A DNA stretch of 34,000 nt from Syntrophomonadaceae bacterium (GCA_012520725.1 JAAYNQ010000036.1:1-34000), one strand, 5' to 3'; numbered from the stretch's first letter, positions 15,944 to 23,670 are shown. Notes: generated by a model from the letters alone, not told the origin. Numbers and translations are program-made.

Positions 15944-17701
15944 ATGACTATCAAGCTGCTGGAAGATGATCTGATAAACAAAATTGCTGCCGGAGAAGTG
16001 GTGGAGCGGCCGGCCTCCATAGTCAAGGAACTGGTTGAGAACTCTATTGATGCTAAAGCTAATGACATAAGGGTCAAAATCAGCGGGGGTGGCCGGGAGC
16101 GAATTGAGGTAGAGGATAACGGGCAGGGAATAAAATATGAAGAGGTAAATCTGGCCTTTCTTCGGCATGCCACCAGCAAAATCCGGCAAGAAGCGGACTT
16201 GCAGCGTATTTTAAGCCTGGGATTTCGGGGCGAAGCTCTGCCCAGCATAGCTTCGGTTTCCCGGGTTGATCTGTATAGCCAATCAGCCGGAGAAAAGGGA
16301 GTGCATGTGAGCCTGGAGGGAGGGCAGGTGCTACAGCAGGAAATATATCCTTCAGCTCCAGGAACCAGAATAGTAGTAAAGGATCTGTTTTTTAACACCC
16401 CGGCCCGGCAGAAATTCTTAAAGAGCCCGGTTACCGAATCCAATTATATTTACGAACTGATGTGCAAATATGCTCTGTCCCGGCCTGATATTTCCTTTTC
16501 CTACAGCAGTGAGAGGAAGAACTATTTTAAGACCCCAGGCCAGGATTCCCTTTTGGATACCATAATGAGCATATACGGTAAAGACTTTACCGATCAATTA
16601 ATGGAAGTATACTATAAAGGTCAGGATTACCTGATTAAGGGCTTTATTTCCCAACCCGAAATGAAGAGAAGCAATCGCAAAAACCAGCTGATCTTTATTA
16701 ACCGGCGGCCCATAAGTAGTCCGGTAATTTACCGGGCCATAGACCAGGCTTATCAAGGCCGCTTGCTCTCCCGGGAACACCCGGTAGTTATCCTGTCTAT
16801 CGACCTGGATCCGGCCCAGGTGGATGTTAATGTCCACCCTCAGAAAAGCCAGGTTCGCTTTCAGGATGAACAAGGGGTTTTTCGGGTAGTGCTGGATGTA
16901 CTGAGATCTAGATTGGAAAATAGCCATTGGGGAGTGAAATTAAACTATTTTCAAGGGGATAAGTTGCCCCCTCTCTCCATTCAGGAAAATAAAATATTGG
17001 AATATGAAAAGCGGCCAGAACAAGGAGCAATCTTCAAGCAATACGAAAAACCACCCTGGGCCGAGCAAGACCGGGAATCCAAGGACTTGCTTCCTTCTCC
17101 AGATACTATTATCCCCGAACTGGAAGAAGAGAGCGGGGAAGATACAAAGATTATCGGGCAGGCCTTTGATTCCTATATTCTGCTGCAAAAGGACAATTCC
17201 CTGTGGATCGCGGATCAGCATGCGGCCCATGAAAGAGTGATATACAATCAACTGCGGGATAGTATAAAGGATCAGAGGGCACAGGTGCAGGATCTGATTA
17301 TTCCCATTACCCTGGAACTTTCCAGCAAGGAAATGGATATCCTGCAGCAGTACCTGGAATCATTTCAGAGCCTGGGCTTTGAACTGCAGGTAATCGGTCC
17401 CAACTCCATTGCCTTGCGGGGAGTTCCTCAGGAAGCTTGGGGACGGGAAAAGGAAATATTATATGGTATTTTGGATGAACTGCTGACTAATAAAGGGGTT
17501 CCTGATTTATATGGTCCAGCCTTGAATGTTATCTCCTGCAAGCAGGCGGTAAAAGCAGGTACCCGCTTAAGCACCCCGGAAATGGCAAAAATAATCAGTA
17601 GTCTCCTGGCTCTGGATGATTACGGGCATTGTCCCCATGGGCGGCCTACCATCATTAGATTATCTTATGAAGATCTGGAACGTATGTTTAAGAGGAGATA
17701 G
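15944..17701 (+). CDS. mutL: DNA mismatch repair protein MutL
   Basis: MutL, 585 residues, couples MutS recognition to strand incision. The N-terminal GHKL ATPase has ELVENSIDAKA, EDNGQGI, RHATSKI and GFRGEAL. The C-terminal dimerisation and endonuclease domain has DQHAAHERVIYNQ from residue 424, SCKQAVKAG and CPHGRP, which is the metal-site set of nicking MutL proteins found in bacteria lacking MutH. In the canonical DQHA(X)2E(X)4E motif the last Glu is Asn here. The ATG at 15944 is chosen over upstream in-frame ATGs because the universal MTIKLLxxDLINKIAAGEV start begins there. It abuts the preceding stop by one base and is followed one base later by an RsmJ-like gene. Confidence 0.95.
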   Translation: MTIKLLEDDLINKIAAGEVVERPASIVKELVENSIDAKANDIRVKISGGGRERIEVEDNGQGIKYEEVNLAFLRHATSKIRQEADLQRILSLGFRGEALPSIASVSRVDLYSQSAGEKGVHVSLEGGQVLQQEIYPSAPGTRIVVKDLFFNTPARQKFLKSPVTESNYIYELMCKYALSRPDISFSYSSERKNYFKTPGQDSLLDTIMSIYGKDFTDQLMEVYYKGQDYLIKGFISQPEMKRSNRKNQLIFINRRPISSPVIYRAIDQAYQGRLLSREHPVVILSIDLDPAQVDVNVHPQKSQVRFQDEQGVFRVVLDVLRSRLENSHWGVKLNYFQGDKLPPLSIQENKILEYEKRPEQGAIFKQYEKPPWAEQDRESKDLLPSPDTIIPELEEESGEDTKIIGQAFDSYILLQKDNSLWIADQHAAHERVIYNQLRDSIKDQRAQVQDLIIPITLELSSKEMDILQQYLESFQSLGFELQVIGPNSIALRGVPQEAWGREKEILYGILDELLTNKGVPDLYGPALNVISCKQAVKAGTRLSTPEMAKIISSLLALDDYGHCPHGRPTIIRLSYEDLERMFKRR

Positions 17702-17702
17702 A

Positions 17703-18479
17703 ATGAAAATCGTGGCCACTACTACCCAGTCTGGGAATGGTATAGATTCCAGTTTCCAGCAATTCCTCAATGAGAGTGATATAGAATATGTACCCCGGCA
17801 GCGCAAAAGCCTGGAGCGAATACAAAGGGAAAACCAGGCCCAGGGGGTTATAGTCTGGGAAAGATCCGGTCCGGTGCTCTATTGGCCCGGTAGCAAATTC
17901 TTTTTCCATCCCAGTATGGCTAAAGTTAGAATTGCTCTTTACCGGAAAAAGGGGCAGGTGGATCCTCTGATAGAGGTATGCGACTTGAAAGAGGATGACC
18001 GTTTTCTGGATTGTACTTTGGGTTTAGGGGCTGATGCCATAGTGGCTTCCTATTTTACCCCCCTGGGACAGGTAGTGGGCTTGGAATCATCCTTGCCCAT
18101 TAGCCAGGTGGTAAAATGGGGTATGCAGCTCTATCAATCGGAGATGCTCTGGCTGCAGGAAGCCATCAAGAGAATAAAGGTGATAAATTGCGAGCACCAG
18201 AGCTATTTGAAGCAATTAGAGGATAAATCCTTTGATGTGGTCTATTTTGACCCTATGTTCAGAGATCCCCTTTTAAAAAGCCAGGCCTTATCTCCTTTAA
18301 GGAAAGTGGCCAATCACCAACCCCTGGAACTGGAGACCATACAGCAAGCCTGCCGGGTAGCAAGAAAAAGGGTGGTAATAAAAGAAAGAAGAGACGGCAG
18401 CGAATTTAGCAGGCTTCATTGCCAGGAGGTCATAGGCAGCCCTAATAATAAAATCGCTTTCGGGGTAATCCATCTGTAG
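17703..18479 (+). CDS. Class I SAM-dependent methyltransferase, RsmJ-like
   Basis: This 258-residue protein has a Rossmann methyltransferase fold. FLDCTLGLGADAIVAS near residue 100 is the SAM-binding motif I, and FDVVYFDPMFRDP near 180 is motif IV. The DxxxGLGxDA and DVVYxDPMF combination is typical of the RsmJ/YhiQ family that methylates G1516 of 16S rRNA in Escherichia coli. In Firmicutes the substrate is not established, so a gene symbol is withheld. The start at 17703 lies one base after the mutL stop with AGGAG upstream; the long in-frame extension inside mutL is rejected. The stop codon itself lies inside a REP element (GTAGGGG), so the repeat has inserted at, or supplied, the gene end. 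Confidence 0.75.
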   Translation: MKIVATTTQSGNGIDSSFQQFLNESDIEYVPRQRKSLERIQRENQAQGVIVWERSGPVLYWPGSKFFFHPSMAKVRIALYRKKGQVDPLIEVCDLKEDDRFLDCTLGLGADAIVASYFTPLGQVVGLESSLPISQVVKWGMQLYQSEMLWLQEAIKRIKVINCEHQSYLKQLEDKSFDVVYFDPMFRDPLLKSQALSPLRKVANHQPLELETIQQACRVARKRVVIKERRDGSEFSRLHCQEVIGSPNNKIAFGVIHL

Positions 18480-18501
18480 GGGCTAGCTTTGCTGGCCCGC
18501 C
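18476..18501 (+). repeat. REP unit overlapping a stop codon
   Basis: GTAGGGGCTAGCTTTGCTGG continues to CCCGCC. The TAG of its GTAG head is the stop codon of the RsmJ-like gene. Confidence 0.85.
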
Positions 18502-18532
18502 TGAGCTAAAGCCTAAAATAGCATCGCAAGCT

Positions 18533-18616
18533 GTAGGGGCTAGCTCTGCTGGCCCGCCGGTCAATTCACCGGAATTATCGTTGCAAACACGGCGGGCGGT
18601 CAAAGACCGCCCCTAC
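18533..18616. repeat. REPIN B1
   Basis: This 84-base element has a TAGC-type REP on the left and an inverted GGTC-type REP (stem GGGCGGTC/GACCGCCC) on the right. It differs from the copy at 20151-20234 at about five positions. The internal spacer includes CCGGTCAATTCACCGG, itself an inverted repeat. Confidence 0.85.
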
Positions 18617-18653
18617 ATAGCTCGTCGTAGATCCATATTAACGTTGTAAGCCT

Positions 18654-18679
18654 GTAGGGGCTAGCTGTGCTGGCCCGCC
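18654..18679 (+). repeat. REP unit, TAGC type
   Basis: GTAGGGGCTAGCTGTGCTGG followed by CCCGCC lies about 90 bases upstream of miaA. The rest of the 291-base gap between the RsmJ-like gene and miaA shows no gene. Confidence 0.85.
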
Positions 18680-18770
18680 GTGATTGGCAATTATTAGACT
18701 GAACCCCCATGATAGGGGAATACTAACTAATATGAAAGTTTTTACAAAGCAATGGTAAGGATGAATGATA

Positions 18771-19706
18771 ATGCTTAAATTGGCAGCCATCGTGGGGCCT
18801 ACCGCCTCCGGCAAAACTTCATTGGCCATAGAAATAGCCCAAAGATTAAATGGGGAAATTATAAGCTGCGATTCCATGCAGGTATACCGGGGAATGGATA
18901 TCGGTACTGCCAAAGCAACTGCCGAAGAACGCAAGCTAGTGCCTCATCATCTACTAGATGTAGTGGATATTGATCAGGATTTCAATGTAGCCCAGTACCA
19001 GCGTCTGGCTCAGCAGGCCATTGTAGATATTAATGCACGGGGCAAGCTGCCACTTTTAGTGGGAGGAACCGGATTATACTATCAGGCGGTAGTGGATAAT
19101 TATCATTTTTTCCCCCTGGAATCCAAAGCATCCGTACTGAAGAAATGGGAAAACATAATAGATGAATATGGTCTTGACCATGCTTACAACTTTCTTAAGG
19201 AAGTTGATTATCCCTACAGCCAAGTGATCAGCTGCAATGATCGCAAACGAATTGTTAGAGCACTGGAGGTTTATGAATTAACCGGCCAGGCCTTTTCCGC
19301 CTTTCAGGGGCGGGACCGCCATACTTATAATCTGGCCTCTGTGGGCTTATACCTGCAACGACCACAACTATATGAACGCATTGAACAAAGGGTAGAGCAG
19401 ATGATAGAGCAGGGTCTTATCCAGGAAGTATTAGCTTTAAGATATAGAAGAAACTATCAAGACCGGCTTAATTCCATGCAGGCTCTGGGTTATAAGCAGG
19501 TTATAGCCTATCTGGACGGCTTTATTGACCGGGAGGGCATGATTGAAGAGATTAAAAGGCAGACCCGCCGCTTTGCCAAAAGGCAGCTGACCTGGTTTAA
19601 AAAGGACAAAAGGATCTACTGGGTAGAGGTAGGGCATTCCTGCCAAAAAGAAATAATAATAGAAAAAATAGTATCTTATATTGAAGGACAGCTCTACAGA
19701 GTGTAG
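18771..19706 (+). CDS. miaA: tRNA dimethylallyltransferase
   Basis: MiaA transfers a dimethylallyl group to N6 of A37 in tRNAs that read codons starting with U, making the substrate of MiaB. The protein has 311 residues, a normal length. The P-loop is GPTASGKT near residue 9, followed by ISCDSMQVYRGMDIGTAK, PHHLLD and GGTGLYYQA, all family signatures. RQTRRFAKRQLTWF near the C-terminus is the tRNA-contact segment. The ATG at 18771 lies nine bases after TAAGGAT; an ATG at 18765 adds two residues but sits too close. It is separated from mutL and the RsmJ-like gene by REP elements and is followed by hfq within 44 bases, the classic miaA-hfq pair. Confidence 0.96.
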   Translation: MLKLAAIVGPTASGKTSLAIEIAQRLNGEIISCDSMQVYRGMDIGTAKATAEERKLVPHHLLDVVDIDQDFNVAQYQRLAQQAIVDINARGKLPLLVGGTGLYYQAVVDNYHFFPLESKASVLKKWENIIDEYGLDHAYNFLKEVDYPYSQVISCNDRKRIVRALEVYELTGQAFSAFQGRDRHTYNLASVGLYLQRPQLYERIEQRVEQMIEQGLIQEVLALRYRRNYQDRLNSMQALGYKQVIAYLDGFIDREGMIEEIKRQTRRFAKRQLTWFKKDKRIYWVEVGHSCQKEIIIEKIVSYIEGQLYRV

Positions 19707-19749
19707 AATCTAATATTAGAGATAGAAATATGAATGGAGGTCTGGAGTT

Positions 19750-19995
19750 ATGAATAAAAACCAGATTAACCTGCAGGACGCCTTCCTCAACCTGGTAAGA
19801 AAGGAGAAGGCCCCGGTTACAGTTTTCCTGATCAACGGATTTCAGATAAAGGGAATTGTCAAAGGCTTTGATAATTTTACCGTTATCGTAGAAATAGATG
19901 GTAAACAACAGCTGATTTACAAACATGCCATATCAACTGTGGCTCCGGTACGCCCCATCGGTATGATCAATATCGATCCCAAGAGTGAGGATTAG
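19750..19995 (+). CDS. hfq: RNA chaperone Hfq
   Basis: Hfq is an 81-residue Sm-like protein that forms a hexameric ring and binds poly-A and U-rich RNA. The Sm1 motif spans [23 protein letters not shown] (about residues 24-46), and Sm2 is YKHAIST near 58-64, the usual YKHAIS signature of the uridine-binding pore. The start follows GGAGG by nine bases. The short gap from miaA suggests co-transcription. The acidic C-terminal tail (PKSED) is short, as in other Firmicutes. A strong terminator follows. Confidence 0.97.
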   Translation: MNKNQINLQDAFLNLVRKEKAPVTVFLINGFQIKGIVKGFDNFTVIVEIDGKQQLIYKHAISTVAPVRPIGMINIDPKSED

Positions 19996-20031
19996 TTAAT
20001 ACATCAAGTTGAATATTTCGTATACAATAAG

Positions 20032-20058
20032 AACCCCGTAGGCCGAACGGGGTTTTTA
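20032..20058 (+). terminator. Rho-independent terminator after hfq
   Basis: AACCCCGT (20032-20039) and ACGGGGTT (20047-20054) form an eight-base stem with a seven-base loop, and the right arm runs into TTTTT. It lies 37 bases after the hfq stop. Confidence 0.92.
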
Positions 20059-20089
20059 TTTGTGGAGCTTTACTGCCCCCTGTATTATA

Positions 20090-20115
20090 GTAGGGGCTAG
20101 CTGCGCTGGCCCGCC
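20090..20115 (+). repeat. REP unit, TAGC type
   Basis: GTAGGGGCTAGCTGCGCTGG followed by CCCGCC lies in the convergent hfq/porB gap. The 313 bases between these genes hold only the hfq terminator and REP elements. Confidence 0.85.
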
Positions 20116-20150
20116 GTAATGAGTAGACGAGAAATCATCGGTGTAGGTAT

Positions 20151-20234
20151 GTAGGGGCTAGCTGCGCTGGCCCGCCGGTCTATTCACCGGAAATACCGTT
20201 GCAAACACGGCGGGCGGTCAAAGACCGCCCCTAC
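20151..20234. repeat. REPIN B2
   Basis: This is an 84-base element with the same architecture as 18533-18616: TAGC-type left unit, CCGGTCTATTCACCGG spacer and GGTC-type right unit in reverse. About 79 of 84 positions are identical to B1. Confidence 0.85.
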
Positions 20235-20239
20235 ATAGC

Positions 20240-20302
20240 CCGCCGGTCTATTCACCGGAAATATCGTTACAAACGCAAAGGGCGGTCAAAGACCGCCCTT
20301 AC
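20240..20302. repeat. Truncated REPIN with intact right unit
   Basis: CCCGCCGGTCTATTCACCGG repeats the B2 spacer and left-unit end, but the left GTAG head is missing. The right unit, GGGCGGTCAAAGACCGCCC plus TTAC, is complete at 20280-20302. It ends seven bases past the porB stop. Read on the minus strand, its stem is followed by CTTTGCGTTTG, so it may terminate the por transcript. Confidence 0.75.
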
Positions 20303-20308
20303 AATCCT

Positions 20309-21247
20309 TTAAATGTTGATCTTGGCCCGTTCCCGCATGAAAGCAATCTGCTGGTCGATGTCGCCTTGGATTTCGGCTATGCGTTGGGAAGCGTCAGAAC
20401 CCTGGAGCAGACGCTTGAAGCGTCCTTGCTTCATAAGGTATTCATCCACCGGTTCTGCCGCTTTCTTGCCGCTGATAATATTGGAACTGGGGCTGTTAAA
20501 GCTAATCTTACCGTTTTCTGCTTCCCACAACAACCAGGCACCGCTGCGTACCGCCATACGACTCAGCTGTACTGTTTCTGCCATATCAAACTGCCAGCCC
20601 AAATAGCAGGGAGCCAGTATTTCAATGTATTTCATACCTGGAGTGTTTTTGGCTTTTACTACCTTGTCGTACAAATCTCCCGGATAAGCTACGGTGGCGG
20701 TAGCCACATAAGGGATATTGTGCTCCAGCATCAGCAAGGCCATATTTTTCTTGGGCTGGCGCTTGCCGCTGGGAGTGGTGGTAGTATAAGTACCCCGGGG
20801 GGTAGCCCCACTGCGTTGTACCCCGGTATTGCTGTAGGCTTCGTTATTATAACAAAAGTGAATTATGTTATCGTTGCGCTCTGCTGCGGCTGATAAGGCC
20901 TGGAAGCCTATGTCATAGGTACCGCCGTCCCCCACCCAGGAAAATACAGTGGGAAGCTCACCTTCCAGGCGGCCCTTTTCCTTCATTATCTCCAAGGCAT
21001 GGGTAATACCGGAAGCCGAAGAACCGGCAGAGGCAAAGGTAATATTTATGCAAGGCCAGTTGTAGCCCAGTTTGGGGGTCATGCCCATGCTGGCTACCGA
21101 GCAGGAGGGGGTCAGCAGCATGATGGCGTTGGTACCCAAAGCCTTGCCCACTATGCGTAAAGCCATGGTGGCGGGGCAGCCTCCACAGGCTCCGTTGCCG
21201 CTTAAAACCTGCTCAATATCCGGTAATTTCTTAATACTGGTAGCCAT
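20309..21247 (-). CDS. porB: 2-oxoacid (pyruvate) ferredoxin oxidoreductase, beta subunit
   Basis: The beta subunit, 312 residues, binds thiamine pyrophosphate and a 4Fe-4S cluster and catalyses oxidative decarboxylation of a 2-oxoacid with ferredoxin reduction. The TPP motif is GDGGTYDIG followed by NN about 26 residues later (CYNNEAYSNTG). CGGCP near residue 20, with later cysteines, supplies cluster ligands. It is the last gene of the minus-strand set and lies 30 bases after porA. Pyruvate is the most likely substrate, but 2-ketoisovalerate enzymes share this subunit pattern. A REP hairpin starts seven bases beyond the stop and could end transcription. Confidence 0.9.
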   Translation of the reverse strand: MATSIKKLPDIEQVLSGNGACGGCPATMALRIVGKALGTNAIMLLTPSCSVASMGMTPKLGYNWPCINITFASAGSSASGITHALEIMKEKGRLEGELPTVFSWVGDGGTYDIGFQALSAAAERNDNIIHFCYNNEAYSNTGVQRSGATPRGTYTTTTPSGKRQPKKNMALLMLEHNIPYVATATVAYPGDLYDKVVKAKNTPGMKYIEILAPCYLGWQFDMAETVQLSRMAVRSGAWLLWEAENGKISFNSPSSNIISGKKAAEPVDEYLMKQGRFKRLLQGSDASQRIAEIQGDIDQQIAFMRERAKINI

Positions 21248-21277
21248 ATCTTATCCATTCCTTTCCTGGTCTATCTT

Positions 21278-22408
21278 TTATTCATCCATCATGGCAAGAA
21301 TCTGTTCGGCCATGAAGCGCCGGGTCAGATCTATGCCGCCAATGCCGATTACCCGGTTTTTAACCGTGATATCATGGCGCCGGCCAAATAGCACGCTTTT
21401 CAGTTCCGAGGCTAAAATGCCGCCGGGGTGGCCAAAATTGTAATTGCGGTCCAGCACCATCACCTGTGCATTTTGCGGCAGTGCATTGATGATATCCTCG
21501 GCCGGGAAGGGCAGGTAAAGGCGTGGCCGCAGGAGACCGGCCTTGATACCCTGATCGCGAAGGATATCGACGGAAAGCCGCAATTCTGCTGCCATACTAT
21601 TGACCGCAAAAGCTACTACCTCGGCATCTTCCAAGCGATAAGTATCGATGGTGTCCCCATCCCACATACCTGTGATCTCTTTATACTCCTGAGCTGCCTG
21701 CTTTACCAGCGGGATGGAGGCCCTGATATCGTCAGATAGCATCTGGCGGAAAGGAGCGTATTCAGACGCCATAGTCACATTGCTGAAGGAAGAAGGATTT
21801 TGGGGATCCAACCGCCATTCCGGTTCATGGGGAGGCAGGAAACGATCAATATCCTCCTGGGGAGGCAGGGTGAGGGGCATCAGACAATGGGAGATGGCAA
21901 AGCCATCAAAGTTTACCATAACCGGGATGTTAATCTGTTCTGCCACTCTAAAAGCCTGTAAAATGGTGTTGAATACCTCCTGATTGGAAGAGCAATGGTA
22001 TTGTATCCAGCCGGTATCCCGCTGGGAGAATGAATCCTGGTGATCAGCCCACAGGGTCCAGGGGGCAAAAATACCCCGGTTAACGTTACACATTACCACC
22101 GGCAAACGTCCACCTGATGCCATATGTAGAACCTCATGCATATAAAGCAGGCCGTTGGCTGAGGTAGCTGTGAAAACCCGGGCTCCGGCGGCGGAAGCGG
22201 CTACGGCAGCGGCCAAAACACTATGTTCGCCTTCTACCGGAATAAAGCGGGCATTCATCTCGCCGCTTTCTACCATGGCAGCAATCGCTTCCATAATGCT
22301 GGTTTGGGGAGTAATAGGATAGCCGGGAATTACGTCTACCCGGGCGCATTTTGCGGCCAGTGCGGCGGCATGAGTACCGGTATTCATTATAACTTGTGCT
22401 GCTTTCAT
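21278..22408 (-). CDS. porA: 2-oxoacid (pyruvate) ferredoxin oxidoreductase, alpha subunit
   Basis: The alpha subunit, 376 residues, forms the pyrimidine-binding and transketolase-like domains of the four-subunit enzyme. Diagnostic segments are VDVIPGYPITPQTSIME and EGEHSVLAAAVAASAAGARVFTATSANGL at the N-terminus and LDRNYNFGHPGGILASE near the end. The ATG at 22408 is chosen over a longer frame because the family's MKAAQVIMNTG-type start begins there and AGGAGGAG lies six bases upstream. That ribosome binding site is part of the four Glu codons ending porD; the porD stop and the porA start are separated by a single base, so the two are translationally coupled. Confidence 0.9.
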   Translation of the reverse strand: MKAAQVIMNTGTHAAALAAKCARVDVIPGYPITPQTSIMEAIAAMVESGEMNARFIPVEGEHSVLAAAVAASAAGARVFTATSANGLLYMHEVLHMASGGRLPVVMCNVNRGIFAPWTLWADHQDSFSQRDTGWIQYHCSSNQEVFNTILQAFRVAEQINIPVMVNFDGFAISHCLMPLTLPPQEDIDRFLPPHEPEWRLDPQNPSSFSNVTMASEYAPFRQMLSDDIRASIPLVKQAAQEYKEITGMWDGDTIDTYRLEDAEVVAFAVNSMAAELRLSVDILRDQGIKAGLLRPRLYLPFPAEDIINALPQNAQVMVLDRNYNFGHPGGILASELKSVLFGRRHDITVKNRVIGIGGIDLTRRFMAEQILAMMDE

Positions 22409-22409
22409 G

Positions 22410-22673
22410 CTACTCCTCCTCCTCATTAACCATGCTGATAGCCCCGGTGGGGCATTCTTCTGCGCAAACGCCGCAGCCTTTGCAGTAAGTATAATCAATA
22501 GTTATTTCAATGCGGTCTATGACTGCTTCTGGGCAGTAGACCCAGCAGAATTGGCATTTATTGCATAAGTTATGGTCAACCACCGGACGGTGGGTGCGCC
22601 AGGATCCCGTATCACCGCCGGATCCTTTCATGGGCCAGGAAATAGGCCGGTAGGCTTTTGTAACTGACTTCAT
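22410..22673 (-). CDS. porD: 2-oxoacid (pyruvate) ferredoxin oxidoreductase, delta (ferredoxin) subunit
   Basis: This 87-residue subunit carries two 4Fe-4S clusters that pass electrons from the TPP site to external ferredoxin. The binding motifs are CNKCQFCWVYCP and CKGCGVCAEECP. The approximately 35-residue N-terminal arm (SWPMKGSGGDTGSWRTHRPV) is typical of PorD rather than free ferredoxin. The C-terminus is a run of four glutamates, whose codons also serve as the porA ribosome binding site. A terminator and a second hairpin separate it from porC upstream, unlike in many compact por operons. Confidence 0.93.
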   Translation of the reverse strand: MKSVTKAYRPISWPMKGSGGDTGSWRTHRPVVDHNLCNKCQFCWVYCPEAVIDRIEITIDYTYCKGCGVCAEECPTGAISMVNEEEE

Positions 22674-22747
22674 TTACTTTCCATTCCTTTCGCTAATTCC
22701 AATTTTCTGGCACAATCTGAATAATTCGATTACGCCGTTTAAACATA

Positions 22748-22774
22748 GGAAGAAACTGCCAGGCAGTCTCTTCC
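22748..22774 (-). other. Long hairpin between porC and porD
   Basis: GGAAGAAACTGCC (22748-22760) and GGCAGTCTCTTCC (22762-22774) form a near-perfect inverted repeat with one wobble, giving about 11 pairs and a five-base loop. No T run follows in either direction. It lies in the porDAB leader and could act as an mRNA stabiliser, a processing site or part of an attenuator. Confidence 0.6.
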
Positions 22775-22782
22775 CATGCTAC

Positions 22783-22809
22783 AAAAAGGTGGTGGTATTA
22801 ACCGCCACC
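22783..22809 (-). terminator. Intrinsic terminator after porC
   Basis: On the minus strand GGTGGCGGT pairs with ACCACCACC (one G-T wobble) across a TAAT loop and is followed by TTTTTG. It begins 22 bases past the porC stop, so porC can be made without porDAB. Confidence 0.75.
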
Positions 22810-22830
22810 AGTTTTCTTAATGATAATCCT

Positions 22831-23379
22831 TTAAAACTGCGGAGGACATAATTGTACTTCATGGTAAGCCTTACCGGCAGCTCCCAGATTACGCTTACCG
22901 TTATTTCCCGGCCATTTATTGAGTATGGTTTGTTCCATGATATTTTGCGGGATGTTTAGAACCTTGCAAACCGCTCCAAATAATGGAATATTAATAGTAG
23001 GTCCATCGGCTGAGAAAAGTCCGGCATCACGAGCAATGGCGTCAGCATCCACCTGCCAGGTAGGGTGATTCGATACCGAAATGGCTTGGGGAGAATTAAC
23101 GATTACAGTTCCAACGTTATTAATGCCTTCATTGACTGCTGCCTGGGTTAGCTTTTCGCTCATCACTACCAAATAATCCGGCAATTCGCATTGGCTGTGG
23201 GCATGAATAGTAGTGGGAGAAATTCGCACTGCTGCCCGCACTGGTGCTCCGCGCCGTTCTACTCCGAAGAAAGGCAAGGCCTGCCCTTGCTGACCGTTTT
23301 CTAATGCTGCCTGGGCTAACAAGTGGGCCAAGGTAACCGACCCCTGTCCGCCAAAGCCATTAATGCGTAATTCTAACAT
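22831..23379 (-). CDS. porC: 2-oxoacid (pyruvate) ferredoxin oxidoreductase, gamma subunit
   Basis: The gamma subunit, 182 residues, starts LELRINGFGGQGSVTLAHLL, the conserved GxGGQG motif of this family, and has FGVERRGAPVRAAVRIS near residue 50. It binds the CoA-proximal side of the four-subunit enzyme. The ATG at 23379 follows GGAGG by about seven bases; a longer upstream frame lacks homology. It is the first gene of the minus-strand set and is preceded by a promoter with a GntR-type operator about 110 bases upstream. It is followed by its own terminator, so its stoichiometry relative to porDAB may be set post-initiation. Confidence 0.92.
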   Translation of the reverse strand: MLELRINGFGGQGSVTLAHLLAQAALENGQQGQALPFFGVERRGAPVRAAVRISPTTIHAHSQCELPDYLVVMSEKLTQAAVNEGINNVGTVIVNSPQAISVSNHPTWQVDADAIARDAGLFSADGPTINIPLFGAVCKVLNIPQNIMEQTILNKWPGNNGKRNLGAAGKAYHEVQLCPPQF

Positions 23380-23484
23380 ATTATTCCTCCATTCTATGTG
23401 ATGCCGGAGATATCCTGTGGAAACACTTGTCATCTTCCTGGCATATCTTTGGCTTGCCTAATATTCTGCTTGCTAAGTGTCCTG

Positions 23485-23497
23485 GTGGTCAGACCAC
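23485..23497. promoter_or_regulatory. GntR/FadR-type operator at the por transcription start
   Basis: GTGGTCAGACCAC is a perfect odd-length palindrome with the TGGT-N3-ACCA core bound by FadR-subfamily GntR regulators such as PdhR, LldR and FadR. It covers the predicted +1 of the por promoter, so a bound protein would repress. The regulator gene is not in the window. Confidence 0.65.
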
Positions 23498-23501
23498 TTA
23501 C

Positions 23502-23531
23502 ATTATAAAATTTATTCTCTTCATAAAGCAA
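23502..23531 (-). promoter_or_regulatory. Sigma-A-type promoter of por genes
   Basis: On the minus strand TTGCTT (23531-23526) and TATAAT (23507-23502) are spaced by 18 bases. The -10 box is perfect. The predicted start near 23495 gives a leader of about 115 bases before porC. Confidence 0.65.
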
Positions 23532-23670
23532 TATTCCTTCTAAATTTTTAAAATAAGTTTAAAATTGTTTTTACTGATCCGGAGCCAAAAACACGGCCAG
23601 ATTACTTTGGATGATGCAAGAGTGTATTTTGCAGCATGGTAGCAAGAATTAGACCTGATACTCAAAATGA

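Noticed and set aside
15697-16443. 248-codon minus-strand ORF across the deacetylase/mutL junction
   Set aside because: It is antisense to two well-supported genes and has no recognisable domain.
20313-20893. Plus-strand ORFs of 97 and 175 codons
   Set aside because: They are antisense shadows of porB, which has clear TPP and cysteine motifs on the minus strand.
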